Part shown: piece by piece, positions 32,505 through 41,315 of the stretch
Layout of the letters: every line of letters starts with the position of its first letter
Numbering within the stretch: the stretch's first letter is position 1
Assembly: GCA_947501845.1 (NCBI GenBank)
Contig: CANMXP010000020.1
Coordinates: forward strand, 1-64,000
Length of the DNA: 64,000 bases
Reading direction: 5' to 3'
DNA from: an uncultured Flavobacteriaceae bacterium
GTDB lineage: Bacteria; Bacteroidota; Bacteroidia; Flavobacteriales; Flavobacteriaceae
Notes under the pieces: model-generated
What the model was told of the DNA's origin: nothing
The model's input: only the letters and a program-made list of their open reading frames with translations
Database searches by the model: none
Program-made: the position numbers and the translations under genes

Positions 32505-33044
32505 CTATTCTATCTCACGGTATAATTCATATAACTCCATATTTAAAGGGGATTCTCCTGAAGGCGTAAATTCGTTTTTTAGTGTTTTAATCCATGTAAA
32601 ATTACAATTTTCAGCAACTTTTACACTAGCTATATTGTCTTTATAAACAATGATTTGAAGAGTTTTTAAGTCTAAGTGAGAAAAAGCAAAATCTGATAGG
32701 CAATTAATGGCTTTAGTCATGATTCCTTCTCCTTTAAAAGGATACCCAATGCAATAGGCAAATTCACCTTGTTTTTTATCCCAGTCAAGTTCTTTGATGT
32801 AGATTAAGCCCACTAACTCACCAGCTTCTTTGTTTTTAATAGTAAATAAGAATTCTTCTTTTAGATCAAATTGTTTTACTTTTTTCTTTACAAAGAATTT
32901 AGACAGATCGGGAGTTAAATTTTGCTCTAGGGTTTTTGGAAAATAGCGTTTTAGCCGGTCTTCGTTTGCAACAATAAAATTGCATAAATTCCACGCATCC
33001 TGTATTTGAATAGGTTCTATATGATATCCATTAAAACTAAGCAT
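32505..33044 (-). CDS. GNAT N-acetyltransferase
   Basis: A 179-residue acetyltransferase of the GNAT superfamily, RimJ/RimL-like. It has the acetyl-CoA region as GYPFKGEGIMTKAINCLSDF and the following LDLKTLQIIVYKDNIASVKVAENCNF, the usual C-terminal block. It likely acetylates a protein N-terminus or small amine, but the substrate is unreadable. Its start overlaps the end of the EI24 gene by eight bases, so it is translated as part of the run hemE-EI24-GNAT. Confidence 0.88.
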   Translation of the reverse strand: MLSFNGYHIEPIQIQDAWNLCNFIVANEDRLKRYFPKTLEQNLTPDLSKFFVKKKVKQFDLKEEFLFTIKNKEAGELVGLIYIKELDWDKKQGEFAYCIGYPFKGEGIMTKAINCLSDFAFSHLDLKTLQIIVYKDNIASVKVAENCNFTWIKTLKNEFTPSGESPLNMELYELYREIE

Positions 33045-33792
33045 TGCTAGGGTGTTTTTTTAACTGAAGTGTTTTTACAGTGCTTGTTGTGGCTGCTGTT
33101 ACTGATAGTGGTAGTACTAATATAATGCCAATAATAGGAACTAATAATAGCAGAATAAATACGATGCCATTCCCTATAGCCAAACCACGATTTTTTCTAA
33201 CGAATGCTGTGCTTTCCTGATATTTGAAATGACGCTCCAGAGTATAATCCATATTACCAAAACCAGCATAATATGCCTGGACTAAAAAGAGTAATATGGT
33301 TGAAAGAATATTAATAAGGGGTATGAACTTTAAAAGCAGTAAAGGAATGGTTAATAATAACTCCATGGATAGATTTCTACTATTAATTCTTATACCACGC
33401 CAAAGTTGTTGCGAAAATGTTGTATTTCTATGAGTATGCGATGCGTTTCCAGTTAAATGGGCTTCTATTTTTTCGGATACGGGACTCATAAATGGCGCAG
33501 ATAATGCCATGATAATGTGTTTAAAAAGAATTAAACCAATAACGATAATTACAAGTCCGCCAATAAGCGTACTAATGGTTGTAAAGGTTTCTTTTCCCCA
33601 ATCCCAAATCCAGATTTTAGAAATGAATGCACCAACATTATCAGATAACCCATAAGCTGATGTAAAAATAAGAATGGCTGTTATAAAACTGATAAGCATA
33701 GGGATTGCAAAATATTTCCAGAGTTTTAGTTTAGAGATTAAACTAAAAGCACCAAAGTATGCTTTGATTCCTAATATTATGTTTTTAATCAT
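33037..33792 (-). CDS. EI24 (CysZ-like) membrane protein
   Basis: This 251-residue protein has about four long membrane spans and the EI24/CysZ family features: FGAFSLISKLKLWKYFAIP, APFMSPVSEKIEAHLTG, RGIRINSRNLSMELLLTIP and QAYYAGFGNMDYTLERH, the conserved NxDY-type loop. CysZ imports sulfate in gamma-proteobacteria, but in this phylum the family role is not proven. It lies between hemE and the GNAT gene on the same strand and overlaps the latter. A link to heme synthesis is only positional. Confidence 0.85.
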   Translation of the reverse strand: MIKNIILGIKAYFGAFSLISKLKLWKYFAIPMLISFITAILIFTSAYGLSDNVGAFISKIWIWDWGKETFTTISTLIGGLVIIVIGLILFKHIIMALSAPFMSPVSEKIEAHLTGNASHTHRNTTFSQQLWRGIRINSRNLSMELLLTIPLLLLKFIPLINILSTILLFLVQAYYAGFGNMDYTLERHFKYQESTAFVRKNRGLAIGNGIVFILLLLVPIIGIILVLPLSVTAATTSTVKTLQLKKHPSNA

Positions 33793-33808
33793 AAAGCCGC
33801 TCTTTAGT

Positions 33809-33931
33809 CCTCTCCTTAGAAGAGGAAATTAATTACGTTTAAACTTATTAAAATTTATTAAACTATTAAAATTTTAAGTTATCCACTTATATATAGCAGT
33901 TTTCCCCTTAGAGGAGATTAATTAAGAGGGG
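33809..33931. repeat. Pair of related repeats after hemE
   Basis: CCTCTCCTTAGAAGAGG (33809-33825) followed by AAATTAATTA is similar to CCCCTTAGAGGAGATTAATT (33904-33923). The second copy has CCCCT (33904-33908) and AGGGG (33927-33931) arms, and the right arm and the hemE stop codon lie inside it. The hemE C-terminus is thus partly encoded by repeat DNA. Confidence 0.6.
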
Positions 33932-34950
33932 CTATATTCTTTTACTGCATCTATAAAAGCCTTGGCATGATCTAACGGAATGTTAGGCAAAATACCATGA
34001 CCTAAGTTTACGATGTATTTGTCTTTTCCAAACTCATTAATCATTTGGTGCACCATTTTCTTTATTTCTGAAGGAGGTGATAGCAAACGAGATGGGTCAA
34101 AATTACCTTGGAGTGTTATGTTTCCTCCTGTTAAATAACGAGCATTTCTTGGTGAACATGTCCAATCTACACCTAAAGCAGAAGCATTGCTTTTTGCCAT
34201 GTCGCCAAGTGCAAACCAACAACCCTTCCCAAAAGCAATTACTGGTGCATCATCTTTTAGGGCTTCAATAATTTGATTGATGTATTGCCATGAGAATTCC
34301 TGATAATCAGTTGGTGAAAGCATGCCTCCCCAAGAGTCGAAAATCTGAACAGCATTAACACCCGCTTTTACTTTTTCTTTTAAATAAGCAATGGTTGTAT
34401 CTGTTATTTTTTGTAATAGTTGGTGTGCTGCAATCGGATTGGTAAAACAAAATTCTTTAGCTTTATCGAAGGTTTTGCTTCCTTGGCCTTGTACACAATA
34501 GCATAAAATAGTCCATGGTGACCCTGCAAATCCAATTAACGGGATATCATCATTGAGTAATTCTTTTGTCGCTTTTATAGCTTGATATACATAGTCTAAT
34601 TCTGTTGTGACATCTGGAACAATTACATTATCGACATCTTTTTGAGTACGAACAGGGTTTGGTAAATACGGACCAAAGTTAGGTTTCATCTGTACCTCAA
34701 TATTCATAGCTTGTGGAATAACTAAAATATCACTGAATAAAATGGCTGCATCCATGCCGTAACGGCGAATTGGTTGTACGGTAATTTCGCTAGCTAATTC
34801 TGGTGTTCTGCAACGTGTAAAGAAATCGTATTTCTCGCGAATAGCTATGAATTCTGGCAGATAACGACCTGCTTGACGCATCATCCAAACTGGTGGACGG
34901 TTAACAGTTTCTCCTTTTAAAGCTCTTAAAAATAAATCGTTCTTTATCAT
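33922..34950 (-). CDS. hemE: Uroporphyrinogen decarboxylase
   Basis: HemE removes four carboxyl groups from uroporphyrinogen III to give coproporphyrinogen III. The 342-residue protein has the substrate-binding [17 protein letters not shown] (about 18-34), the conserved Asp in [54 protein letters not shown] and the C-terminal [18 protein letters not shown]. The last residues (EYSPS) come from a repeat element, a small change of the C-terminus that should not affect the active site. It is third in the minus-strand heme order after hemA and hemCD. Confidence 0.97.
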   Translation of the reverse strand: MIKNDLFLRALKGETVNRPPVWMMRQAGRYLPEFIAIREKYDFFTRCRTPELASEITVQPIRRYGMDAAILFSDILVIPQAMNIEVQMKPNFGPYLPNPVRTQKDVDNVIVPDVTTELDYVYQAIKATKELLNDDIPLIGFAGSPWTILCYCVQGQGSKTFDKAKEFCFTNPIAAHQLLQKITDTTIAYLKEKVKAGVNAVQIFDSWGGMLSPTDYQEFSWQYINQIIEALKDDAPVIAFGKGCWFALGDMAKSNASALGVDWTCSPRNARYLTGGNITLQGNFDPSRLLSPPSEIKKMVHQMINEFGKDKYIVNLGHGILPNIPLDHAKAFIDAVKEYSPS

Positions 34951-34959
34951 ATTCTTGGC

Positions 34960-35067
34960 ATTCCCGTAAAGGTGGGAATCTTTTTAATTGAAACTTATAT
35001 ATTTAAATAGTGGATTCCTGTTTGTACTAAGACTTAAAAAATTACGCTTAGTGCGACAAAAAGGAAT
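34960..35067. repeat. Composite hairpin repeat upstream of hemE
   Basis: A short hairpin ATTCCC (34960-34965) with GGGAAT (34974-34979) is followed by a larger imperfect hairpin whose arms are ATTCCTGTTTGTACTAAG (35014-35031) and CTTAGTGCGAC...GGAAT (35047-35067). It fills most of the gap between the DUF1330-like gene and hemE, on the hemE leader side. Confidence 0.6.
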
Positions 35068-35080
35068 AACAACTCATGTC

Positions 35081-35386
35081 TTATAGTTTTTCACCTTTTA
35101 TTATAAAAGTTGACTTTATGGAGTCTTCTTTTAAATCTACAAAATGTTTTCTTTTATCATCATTAACGAAATTTCTGAAGTCTTCATTAGTATTAAATGA
35201 AATAAAATGTATTTCATAGGGTAATGCTTCTTCAGAATTAATAAAACTATCTTGTGTTGGCCTAATTCTGTAAATTAGTTTTCCGTTATAATTATTTATT
35301 ATTGGAAGCACTAATGATTCATATTCATTAAAGACGCGCTCTTTTCCTTCTTTTATAAATAATAAAACGGTTAGATAAATCATCAA
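35081..35386 (-). CDS. DUF1330-like small protein
   Basis: This 101-residue protein has a ferredoxin-like pattern resembling DUF1330/ABM-type proteins: MIYLTVLLFIKEGKERVFNE, then LVLPIINNYNGKLIYRIRP and YEIHFISFNTNEDFRNFVND. No catalytic residue is obvious. It overlaps the hemCD stop by four bases and is thus coupled to the heme genes. A role as a dimeric small-molecule binder is a guess; I know of no assigned function. Confidence 0.65.
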   Translation of the reverse strand: MMIYLTVLLFIKEGKERVFNEYESLVLPIINNYNGKLIYRIRPTQDSFINSEEALPYEIHFISFNTNEDFRNFVNDDKRKHFVDLKEDSIKSTFIIKGEKL

Positions 35387-36960
35387 ATATAATATTCATT
35401 TACTAGCTCTATAACACTTTCAACCGTTGGTACTTTAGCAATCCTCACATCTTTAAAATGCTTTTTTGCTTCTTTAGCTGTGGTATCTCCAATGCAAAAG
35501 GCGATAATTTCTGCATTGTTTTTTTGCATAAAGCTTTGTACGGTAGACGGACTGTAAAACATTACAGCTTCTACCGATTCTTCAACTTCATGTCCATTAA
35601 ATCTGGTTTGATAAGCTTCTATTTCGTTAACTTCTATATTGTTTTCAGCTAAAATTGTAGGTAATGCATCTAATCGCATGTTACTGCAAAAATAAGTTAC
35701 TTCGGTGCCTTCAAGATATTCTACCAAATGCTCTGCTAGCTTTTGTGCATTTTTTTCGGTGTGTTTTACTTTGCCAATTTTATTTTCAATGAGTTTTTTG
35801 GTACGTCGTCCAACACAGTAAATGTTTTTAAATTGTAATTCGGCAGCCGAATAGTTTGTTACCAGTGCATCAACGGCATTTTTACTGGTTATAATAACAT
35901 TTCTTATTTCAGATTTTAAGATTTGTGGTCGGATGCGATTCAAACTTATTTTTATAAAATCATCACTTTTTGCAACTACTTTTTCATGAAATAATAAACG
36001 CTGGTCTTCGGTTAAAGACTTGGTTGAAATGACATTTGTTGGATGGTTTGAATGTTTAATGTCGTCCATAAGACGTTTACCACCTCGTTCTATAATGTAA
36101 TCGGCACAAAAAACAGCTAAATTTTCATGTTTGCCCAGTTTTTCAGTTCTGGTTACTTCTATTTTTTTTGAGCCATCTTTGCTTAAAAGAATGCCTTTAA
36201 AATGTATTTCTTCGTTTTTAATTTTGGCTAAAGCTCCAATAGGTGCCGTACAACCACCTTCTAATCTATTTAAAAATGCACGCTCAATCGTGGTGCAAAT
36301 TTCGGTTTCTTCATGATTTAATTCGGCACATGCCGTTCTTACATAATCATCTTCCTCTAGAGCCGTTATCATAATTGCTCCCTGAGCTGGTGCAGGTATC
36401 ATCCAGTCCAGATTAATAGCTTCGTCGGGCCTTATTCCAATACGGCCTATGCCTGCTGCTGCGAAAATAGCGCCATTCCAATGGGCATGATCTTCAAGTT
36501 TTTGTAATCTCGAATTTACATTACCACGTAAATCCTCTATACTGTGCGTGGGATATCTATTTAGCCATTGTGCTTTTCGCCTTAGGCTACCTGTTGCTAT
36601 GGTTGCTTTTTTTGAACTTAAAAATTCTTCGTTCTTTTTAAACACCAAGGTATCATTTACGTTACCGCGTTTTAAAACGGCTACTTGTACGATACCTTTT
36701 GGTAAAACAGTAGGAACATCTTTAAGGGAATGTACAGCTATATCAATATCGTGATTTAGCATGGCAATATCTAGAGTCCGTGTAAAAATCCCCGTAATGC
36801 CTAATTCATATAAAGGTTTATCTAGAACCAAATCACCAGTAGATTTTACTGGTACGAGTTCTGTTTTATATCCTAAATTTTCGAGTTGTTGTTGTACGAT
36901 ATTGGCTTGCCATAGTGCTAATTCACTATCGCGTGTGCCAATTCTAATGATTTTAGACAT
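35383..36960 (-). CDS. hemCD: Fused hydroxymethylbilane synthase and uroporphyrinogen-III synthase
   Basis: A 525-residue bifunctional protein. Residues 1 to about 300 are HemC, which links four porphobilinogens: IRIGTRDSELALWQANIVQQ, HSLKDVPTVLPKG, GSLRRKAQWLNRYP and GGCTAPIGA with the Cys that carries the dipyrromethane cofactor. From about 305 on is HemD, which closes and inverts ring D: NVIITSKNAVDALVTN, VGRRTKKLIEN, MFYSPSTVQSFMQKN and FCIGDTTAKEAKK. Fusion of these consecutive enzymes is known in Bacteroidota. The start overlaps the hemA stop by eight bases. Confidence 0.95.
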   Translation of the reverse strand: MSKIIRIGTRDSELALWQANIVQQQLENLGYKTELVPVKSTGDLVLDKPLYELGITGIFTRTLDIAMLNHDIDIAVHSLKDVPTVLPKGIVQVAVLKRGNVNDTLVFKKNEEFLSSKKATIATGSLRRKAQWLNRYPTHSIEDLRGNVNSRLQKLEDHAHWNGAIFAAAGIGRIGIRPDEAINLDWMIPAPAQGAIMITALEEDDYVRTACAELNHEETEICTTIERAFLNRLEGGCTAPIGALAKIKNEEIHFKGILLSKDGSKKIEVTRTEKLGKHENLAVFCADYIIERGGKRLMDDIKHSNHPTNVISTKSLTEDQRLLFHEKVVAKSDDFIKISLNRIRPQILKSEIRNVIITSKNAVDALVTNYSAAELQFKNIYCVGRRTKKLIENKIGKVKHTEKNAQKLAEHLVEYLEGTEVTYFCSNMRLDALPTILAENNIEVNEIEAYQTRFNGHEVEESVEAVMFYSPSTVQSFMQKNNAEIIAFCIGDTTAKEAKKHFKDVRIAKVPTVESVIELVNEYYI

Positions 36961-38215
36961 GCGTTGTTGGTTCTTCTAACTGAAATACTTTTTTTATAAG
37001 TTCCAGACTCTCATCGGTAGAGATATTGTCATCTTTTAAGTGATGCGCAAAGTGATTGGTTATTTTTTGAATGATATTGCTACTAATTAATTCTGCCTGA
37101 GCTTCATTAAAATCAGCATTTTTTTTGCGTTGAGTTTCTAATTCTGCCGTAGCAAAATTAGTAAGCTTGTGCTTTAACGCTTTGATGGTAGGAGCAAATT
37201 TTCTTGTTTCTAACCACTGGTTAAACTCCAATTTTACTTCTTCTATAATAGCTTCGGCTAAAGGAATATGCTTCTTCCTTTCTTCTAAAGTTTTATCTGT
37301 AATTTTAGATAAATGATCCAAATGAACCAGAGTAACATTACCTAGTTCTTCAACATTAGAATCTACATTTTTTGGAATTGATAGGTCTAAAATTAAAAGT
37401 GGTTTTTTTGATTGAATGATGTGTTTATCAATAGTAGGGCGCTGAGCTCCAGTAGCAACTATTAAAATATCAGATTTACTTATCTCTTCTTGCAAATTTG
37501 CATAATCCTTAACGATCAAGTCAAATTTCCCTGCAATTAACTCTGCTTTGTTTTTGGTTCTATTAATTAGAGTGATTTGTTCGTTTTCGGTATGTTTTAC
37601 AAGGTTTTCACAAGTGTTTCTACCAATTTTTCCAGTTCCGAAAAGCAAAATATTCTTGTTTGAAACATCTTTAACCGAGTTGAAAATATATTGAACAGAG
37701 GCAAATGATACCGACGTTGCTCCCGATGAAATATTGGTTTCTGTCTTAATACGTTTGCTGGCTTGAATAACGGCATTCACCAAGCGCTCTGAAAAATGAT
37801 TTAGCAATCCATGCTTTTTTGAAGCGCGTGCGCTGGATTTTAATTGGCTAATAATTTCAAAATCTCCAAGAATCTGACTATCTAAACCAGAGCCAACACG
37901 AAACATATGAGCCATGGCATCTTTATTTTTATAGATATAGGCAACCTCTTGAAACTCTTCAACTGTTCCTCTTGTATTATCACAAAGCAATTGAATTAAT
38001 TGAAAAGGGTGTTGGGCAAAACCATAAATCTCGGTTCGGTTACAAGTTGACGTAACTACTAAACTTTCAATATCATTTTCTTTAGCTTGGTTAAGCAAAG
38101 CTTGCTTGCCTTCTTCATCCAAACTAAAGCGACCTCTTATGTCTGCATCGGCTTTTTTATAACTTAAACCAATGGCATAAAAGTAGTTACTTCTTGATAT
38201 ATTGTATTTCTGCAT
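36953..38215 (-). CDS. hemA: Glutamyl-tRNA reductase
   Basis: HemA reduces glutamyl-tRNA to glutamate-1-semialdehyde, the first committed and normally regulated step of C5 heme synthesis. The 420-residue protein has the nucleophilic Cys58 in VTSTCNRTEIYG, GLDSQILGDFEIISQLKSSA, the NADPH-binding LLFGTGKIGRNTCENL and the C-terminal dimerisation helices (ELETQRKKNADFNE). It opens the minus-strand heme run and is divergent from an AraC-type gene. A TATTTTTG box lies about 20 bases upstream of the ATG. Confidence 0.97.
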   Translation of the reverse strand: MQKYNISRSNYFYAIGLSYKKADADIRGRFSLDEEGKQALLNQAKENDIESLVVTSTCNRTEIYGFAQHPFQLIQLLCDNTRGTVEEFQEVAYIYKNKDAMAHMFRVGSGLDSQILGDFEIISQLKSSARASKKHGLLNHFSERLVNAVIQASKRIKTETNISSGATSVSFASVQYIFNSVKDVSNKNILLFGTGKIGRNTCENLVKHTENEQITLINRTKNKAELIAGKFDLIVKDYANLQEEISKSDILIVATGAQRPTIDKHIIQSKKPLLILDLSIPKNVDSNVEELGNVTLVHLDHLSKITDKTLEERKKHIPLAEAIIEEVKLEFNQWLETRKFAPTIKALKHKLTNFATAELETQRKKNADFNEAQAELISSNIIQKITNHFAHHLKDDNISTDESLELIKKVFQLEEPTTHV

Positions 38216-38237
38216 GCTGATACCTGATAATTCAAAG

Positions 38238-38245
38238 CAAAAATA
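38238..38245 (-). promoter_or_regulatory. -7 box for the hemA run
   Basis: Minus-strand TATTTTTG ends 22 bases before the hemA ATG, giving a leader of about 15 bases. It should drive hemA, hemCD and possibly the genes beyond. Confidence 0.45.
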
Positions 38246-38324
38246 TATGTATGGCCATAAAAAAAATAACGCTCAAAGAACTTTTAATATCGTTTGTGGT
38301 TTTTTAACGTGGTTTTTTCTTATT

Positions 38325-38347
38325 ATATGATAAATGTCATATTTTTG
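38325..38347 (+). promoter_or_regulatory. -7 box and overlapping inverted repeat for the AraC gene
   Basis: TATTTTTG (38340-38347) is overlapped by ATATGA (38325-38330) and TCATAT (38337-38342), a two-fold symmetric site. The position suits a regulator that blocks polymerase. Self-control by the AraC protein is plausible but unproven; AraC proteins more often bind direct repeats. Confidence 0.35.
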
Positions 38348-38404
38348 CCTATTATTAGGCGGTTTTTGCTTAGTCTATTTAGAACCAATCTAAATAAAAT
38401 CATT

Positions 38405-39304
38405 ATGAATGATGAAATAAACAAGAATAAAAATGTCGCTCAAAGTTCTTTTGATGAAACAAAAGTAGATGATGGTGCTTTAGTGCTAACATTTAAAAAT
38501 GAATCAAATGAGGTGCAATCTCTTGCTAAAGAAATAGATAGTGATTATATTCAATTTCATTTTTGTGTAAAAGGAGCCAGTAGATTTGTTTTTAATGAAG
38601 GTAGGTATACCTTAAACATTCTAGAGGAGAATTCATTGTTATTGTATAATCCACAGCGCGATTTACCAATTAATTTGCAAATTGACCCTAATTCTTGGAT
38701 GGTCTCCATTTTAATATCCATTAAAAACTTTCATGGGTTATTTTCGCAAGAAGCTGATTATATTACTTTTTTAAGTGATGATAATAAGGATAAAAAATAT
38801 TATAAAGATGGTGTCATTTCTCCTTCAATGGCTATTGTTTTAAATCAATTGATAAATTATAATTTTAATCAATCTATAAAAAATCTTTATTTTAAAGGAA
38901 AAGCATACGAACTCTTAAGTTTGTATTTTAACCGAAGTGAAGATGCCGATGTTGAGCAATGTCCGTTTTTAGTAGACGAAACCAATGTTATAAAAATCAG
39001 AAAAGCCAAAGAAATTGTTATTGCTCGTATGGCGGAACCTCCAAGTTTACAAGAATTAGCTGATGAGATAGGATTAAATCTTAAAAAGCTAAAAGAGGGT
39101 TTTAAACAAATTTATGGAGATTCAGTATTTAGCTTTTTATTCGACTACAAAATGGAAGTTGCTAGAAAACTATTAGAATCTGGTGATAACAATGTGAATG
39201 AAGTGGGGCATAAAGTAGGATATAGCACGTCGAGTCATTTTATTGCTGCTTTTAAAAAGAAATATGGTACAACGCCTAAAAAATATGTTATGTCTTTAGC
39301 CTAA
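38405..39304 (+). CDS. AraC-family regulator divergent from hemA
   Basis: From the ATG giving MNDEINKNKNVAQSSFDE, this is 299 residues: an N-terminal sensory domain (about 20-180, beta-rich) and a C-terminal AraC DNA-binding domain (about 195-298) with LQELADEIGLNLKKLKEGFK and VNEVGHKVGYSTSSHFIAAF, ending KKYGTTPKKYV. An earlier in-frame ATG would add 37 residues, partly in the promoter region, so I prefer the later start. The divergent position from hemA and the following hemH suggest that it controls heme genes, perhaps in response to a heme precursor or iron. The ligand is unknown. Confidence 0.88.
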   Translation: MNDEINKNKNVAQSSFDETKVDDGALVLTFKNESNEVQSLAKEIDSDYIQFHFCVKGASRFVFNEGRYTLNILEENSLLLYNPQRDLPINLQIDPNSWMVSILISIKNFHGLFSQEADYITFLSDDNKDKKYYKDGVISPSMAIVLNQLINYNFNQSIKNLYFKGKAYELLSLYFNRSEDADVEQCPFLVDETNVIKIRKAKEIVIARMAEPPSLQELADEIGLNLKKLKEGFKQIYGDSVFSFLFDYKMEVARKLLESGDNNVNEVGHKVGYSTSSHFIAAFKKKYGTTPKKYVMSLA

Positions 39305-39461
39305 ATCTAAATAATCTATTTAATTCCATGTTGAATTAAGATACTTGCCAAAGTTAGATGCCTCCGTATAGTTCAACTCCAAAAAACTATATTATGCCAT
39401 TAAATTAAGGCTATGTAAGAATTTTGCATTAAATTTGACTAACCCCTTAAATATAAATGAC

Positions 39462-39617
39462 ATGAAATTCTTAACTCCAGAAATCGAAGCTTTATCCAAA
39501 CGCTATGTTGAAGGAAAATCTTTAGCACGAATAAATGTGTCCTGTGGAATCTTTCAAGATTGCGATTATAATAAGAAAAGACTAAAGACCTATTTTCAAC
39601 AACAAATGGAAAAATAA
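39462..39617 (+). CDS. Unknown 51-residue protein
   Basis: An ATG frame gives MKFLTPEIEALSKRYVEGKS, then a Cys-containing middle (VSCGIFQDCDYNKKR) and a Lys/Gln-rich end. It lies between the AraC gene and hemH on the same strand. An in-frame TTG nine codons earlier is possible. The composition looks real and the position next to heme genes is suggestive, but I recognise no family. Confidence 0.45.
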   Translation: MKFLTPEIEALSKRYVEGKSLARINVSCGIFQDCDYNKKRLKTYFQQQMEK

Positions 39618-39661
39618 AGAGATCTAGTGGTCGTTAACTATTCAATTTGCGATTTCTATCG

Positions 39662-39669
39662 TATTTTTG
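39662..39669 (+). promoter_or_regulatory. -7 box for hemH
   Basis: TATTTTTG lies 16 bases upstream of the hemH ATG at 39686. A TTTG is present at 39646-39649, but its spacing is shorter than usual for a -33 element. Confidence 0.45.
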
Positions 39670-39685
39670 CAATAACAAAATGACT

Positions 39686-40717
39686 ATGAAAGGTATTTTA
39701 CTTGTAAATCTTGGTTCTCCAGATAGTCCAGAACCAAAAGATGTAAAAAAGTATTTAGGAGAATTTTTAATGGACGAGCGGGTTATTGATATTCCGTTTG
39801 CCGCAAGAACTGCTTTGGTGAAAGGCATTATATTAAATACCCGCCCAAAGCAATCTGCAGCAGCTTATAAAAAAATATGGTGGGCAGAAGGGTCTCCTTT
39901 AATTGTATTATCAGAAAGACTTCAAAGTAAAATACAAAAGCAAGTTGATATTCCAGTTGCATTAGCAATGCGCTATGGGAGTATGACCATTAAAAAAGGA
40001 ATACAGGCATTGGTAGATAAAGGTGTAGATGAGGTTTTGTTGTTCCCATTGTATCCCCAGTTTGCTATGGCAACTACGGAAACCATAACGGTATTAGCAG
40101 AAGAATTACGCCAGCAATATTTTCCGAATTTAAAAATAGAATCCGTTCCTGCATTTTATAATAAACCAGATTATATAGAAGTACTTTCTAATGCCATAAA
40201 AAATTATTTGGAAGGAAAAAATTATGAGCATTTATTGTTTTCATATCATGGGGTTCCAGAACGCCATATTAGAAAAAGTGATGTTACAAAATCACATTGC
40301 AAAATAGATGGTAGCTGCTGTGTAACGCCATCTGAGGCTCATAAGTTTTGTTACAGGCATCAATGCTATGAAGTGACCAGGCTTGTTGCCGAAAAATTAG
40401 CATTTAAAGAAGGTTCGTACTCAACATCTTTTCAGTCACGTTTAGGTTTCGACCCATGGTTACAGCCTTATACAGATAGGACCATTGAGCGTTTAGGAAA
40501 ACAGGGCGTTAAAAATATGGCCATTGTCACGCCTGCGTTTGTTAGTGATTGTTTAGAAACCCTTGAAGAAATAGCCATAGAAGGACAAGAAATTTTCCAT
40601 GAAATGGGAGGTAAAGATTTTACAACGGTTCCTTGTTTAAATGATGATGACGCATTTGTTAATCTACTTTCAAAGTGGATTACAGCATGGGCAGAAACAT
40701 CTGTTGAAATTAATTAG
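39686..40717 (+). CDS. hemH: Ferrochelatase
   Basis: HemH inserts ferrous iron into protoporphyrin IX, the last step to heme. From MKGILLVNLGSPDSPEPKDV the protein is 343 residues. It has VALAMRYGSMTIKKGI, LFPLYPQFAMATT, the catalytic His in LLFSYHGVPERHI, SFQSRLGFDPWLQPYTD and VTPAFVSDCLETLEEI. Cys residues in CKIDGSCC and CYRHQC may be structural. Two Met codons lie five and two positions earlier but the typical family start is MKG. It ends three bases before the hemJ-like gene. Confidence 0.96.
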   Translation: MKGILLVNLGSPDSPEPKDVKKYLGEFLMDERVIDIPFAARTALVKGIILNTRPKQSAAAYKKIWWAEGSPLIVLSERLQSKIQKQVDIPVALAMRYGSMTIKKGIQALVDKGVDEVLLFPLYPQFAMATTETITVLAEELRQQYFPNLKIESVPAFYNKPDYIEVLSNAIKNYLEGKNYEHLLFSYHGVPERHIRKSDVTKSHCKIDGSCCVTPSEAHKFCYRHQCYEVTRLVAEKLAFKEGSYSTSFQSRLGFDPWLQPYTDRTIERLGKQGVKNMAIVTPAFVSDCLETLEEIAIEGQEIFHEMGGKDFTTVPCLNDDDAFVNLLSKWITAWAETSVEIN

Positions 40718-40720
40718 TGT

Positions 40721-41269
40721 ATGGCATATTACTATTATATAAAATCGTTTCACCTTATTTTTGTTATCACTTGGTTTGCAGGCTTGTTTTATATTCCCAG
40801 ACTGTTCGTTTATCAAATAGAAGCATTTCATAAACCTTCACCTGAAAAAGAAATACTAGGCAAACAATTAAAACTCATGGCAAAGCGCTTATGGTTTATC
40901 ATTACATGGCCATCGGCAATTTTAGCTTTATTATTTGGATTGGTACTGTTTTATTTAAACCCCACATTGATTTACCAAGATTGGATGCAAGTAAAGTTGG
41001 TCTTTGTTGTATTGCTAATTATATATCACCTCAAGACGCATATGTTTTATAAAGCGCTTCAAAATGACGTTGTTAAAAAAACATCAGGTTTTATGCGCAT
41101 CTGGAACGAAGGAGCAACGTTTATTCTTTTTGCGGTCGTTTTTTTGGTCATTTTAAAAAGTGCCCTAAATTGGATTTGGGGCGTAGTAGGCATTATCGTT
41201 TTAGGAATCCTTATCATGTTAGGGTTTAAAATTTATAAAAATATTCGAGCTAAAAACCCCGATGCTTAA
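40721..41269 (+). CDS. hemJ: HemJ-like protoporphyrinogen oxidase (CopD family)
   Basis: This 182-residue protein has four membrane spans and the UPF0093/HemJ pattern: YYIKSFHLIFVITWFAGLFY with the conserved His and Trp, PRLFVYQIEA, LWFIITWPSAILALLFGL, WMQVKLVFVVLLIIYH and a C-terminal RIWNEGATFILFAVVFLVI. HemJ oxidises protoporphyrinogen IX to protoporphyrin IX. The position three bases after hemH fits, since no hemG or hemY is seen in the window. Older annotations call such proteins CopD family. Confidence 0.88.
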   Translation: MAYYYYIKSFHLIFVITWFAGLFYIPRLFVYQIEAFHKPSPEKEILGKQLKLMAKRLWFIITWPSAILALLFGLVLFYLNPTLIYQDWMQVKLVFVVLLIIYHLKTHMFYKALQNDVVKKTSGFMRIWNEGATFILFAVVFLVILKSALNWIWGVVGIIVLGILIMLGFKIYKNIRAKNPDA

Positions 41270-41273
41270 CTTT

Positions 41274-41315
41274 AAAACTCAAAACTCAAAACTCAAAACT
41301 CAAAACTTAAAACTT
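41274..41315. repeat. Heptanucleotide tandem repeat
   Basis: AAAACTC is repeated four times and followed by two AAAACTT units, six 7-bp units in all, directly after the hemJ-like gene. It is a simple variable-number repeat in a non-coding gap. Confidence 0.9.

Noticed and set aside
38294-38404. Longer N-terminus for the AraC protein next to hemA
   Set aside because: The extra 37 codons cover a -7 box and an inverted repeat; the ATG at 38405 gives the usual length.
41274-41315. CRISPR-like array
   Set aside because: The units are contiguous 7-mers with no spacers, so it is a simple tandem repeat.
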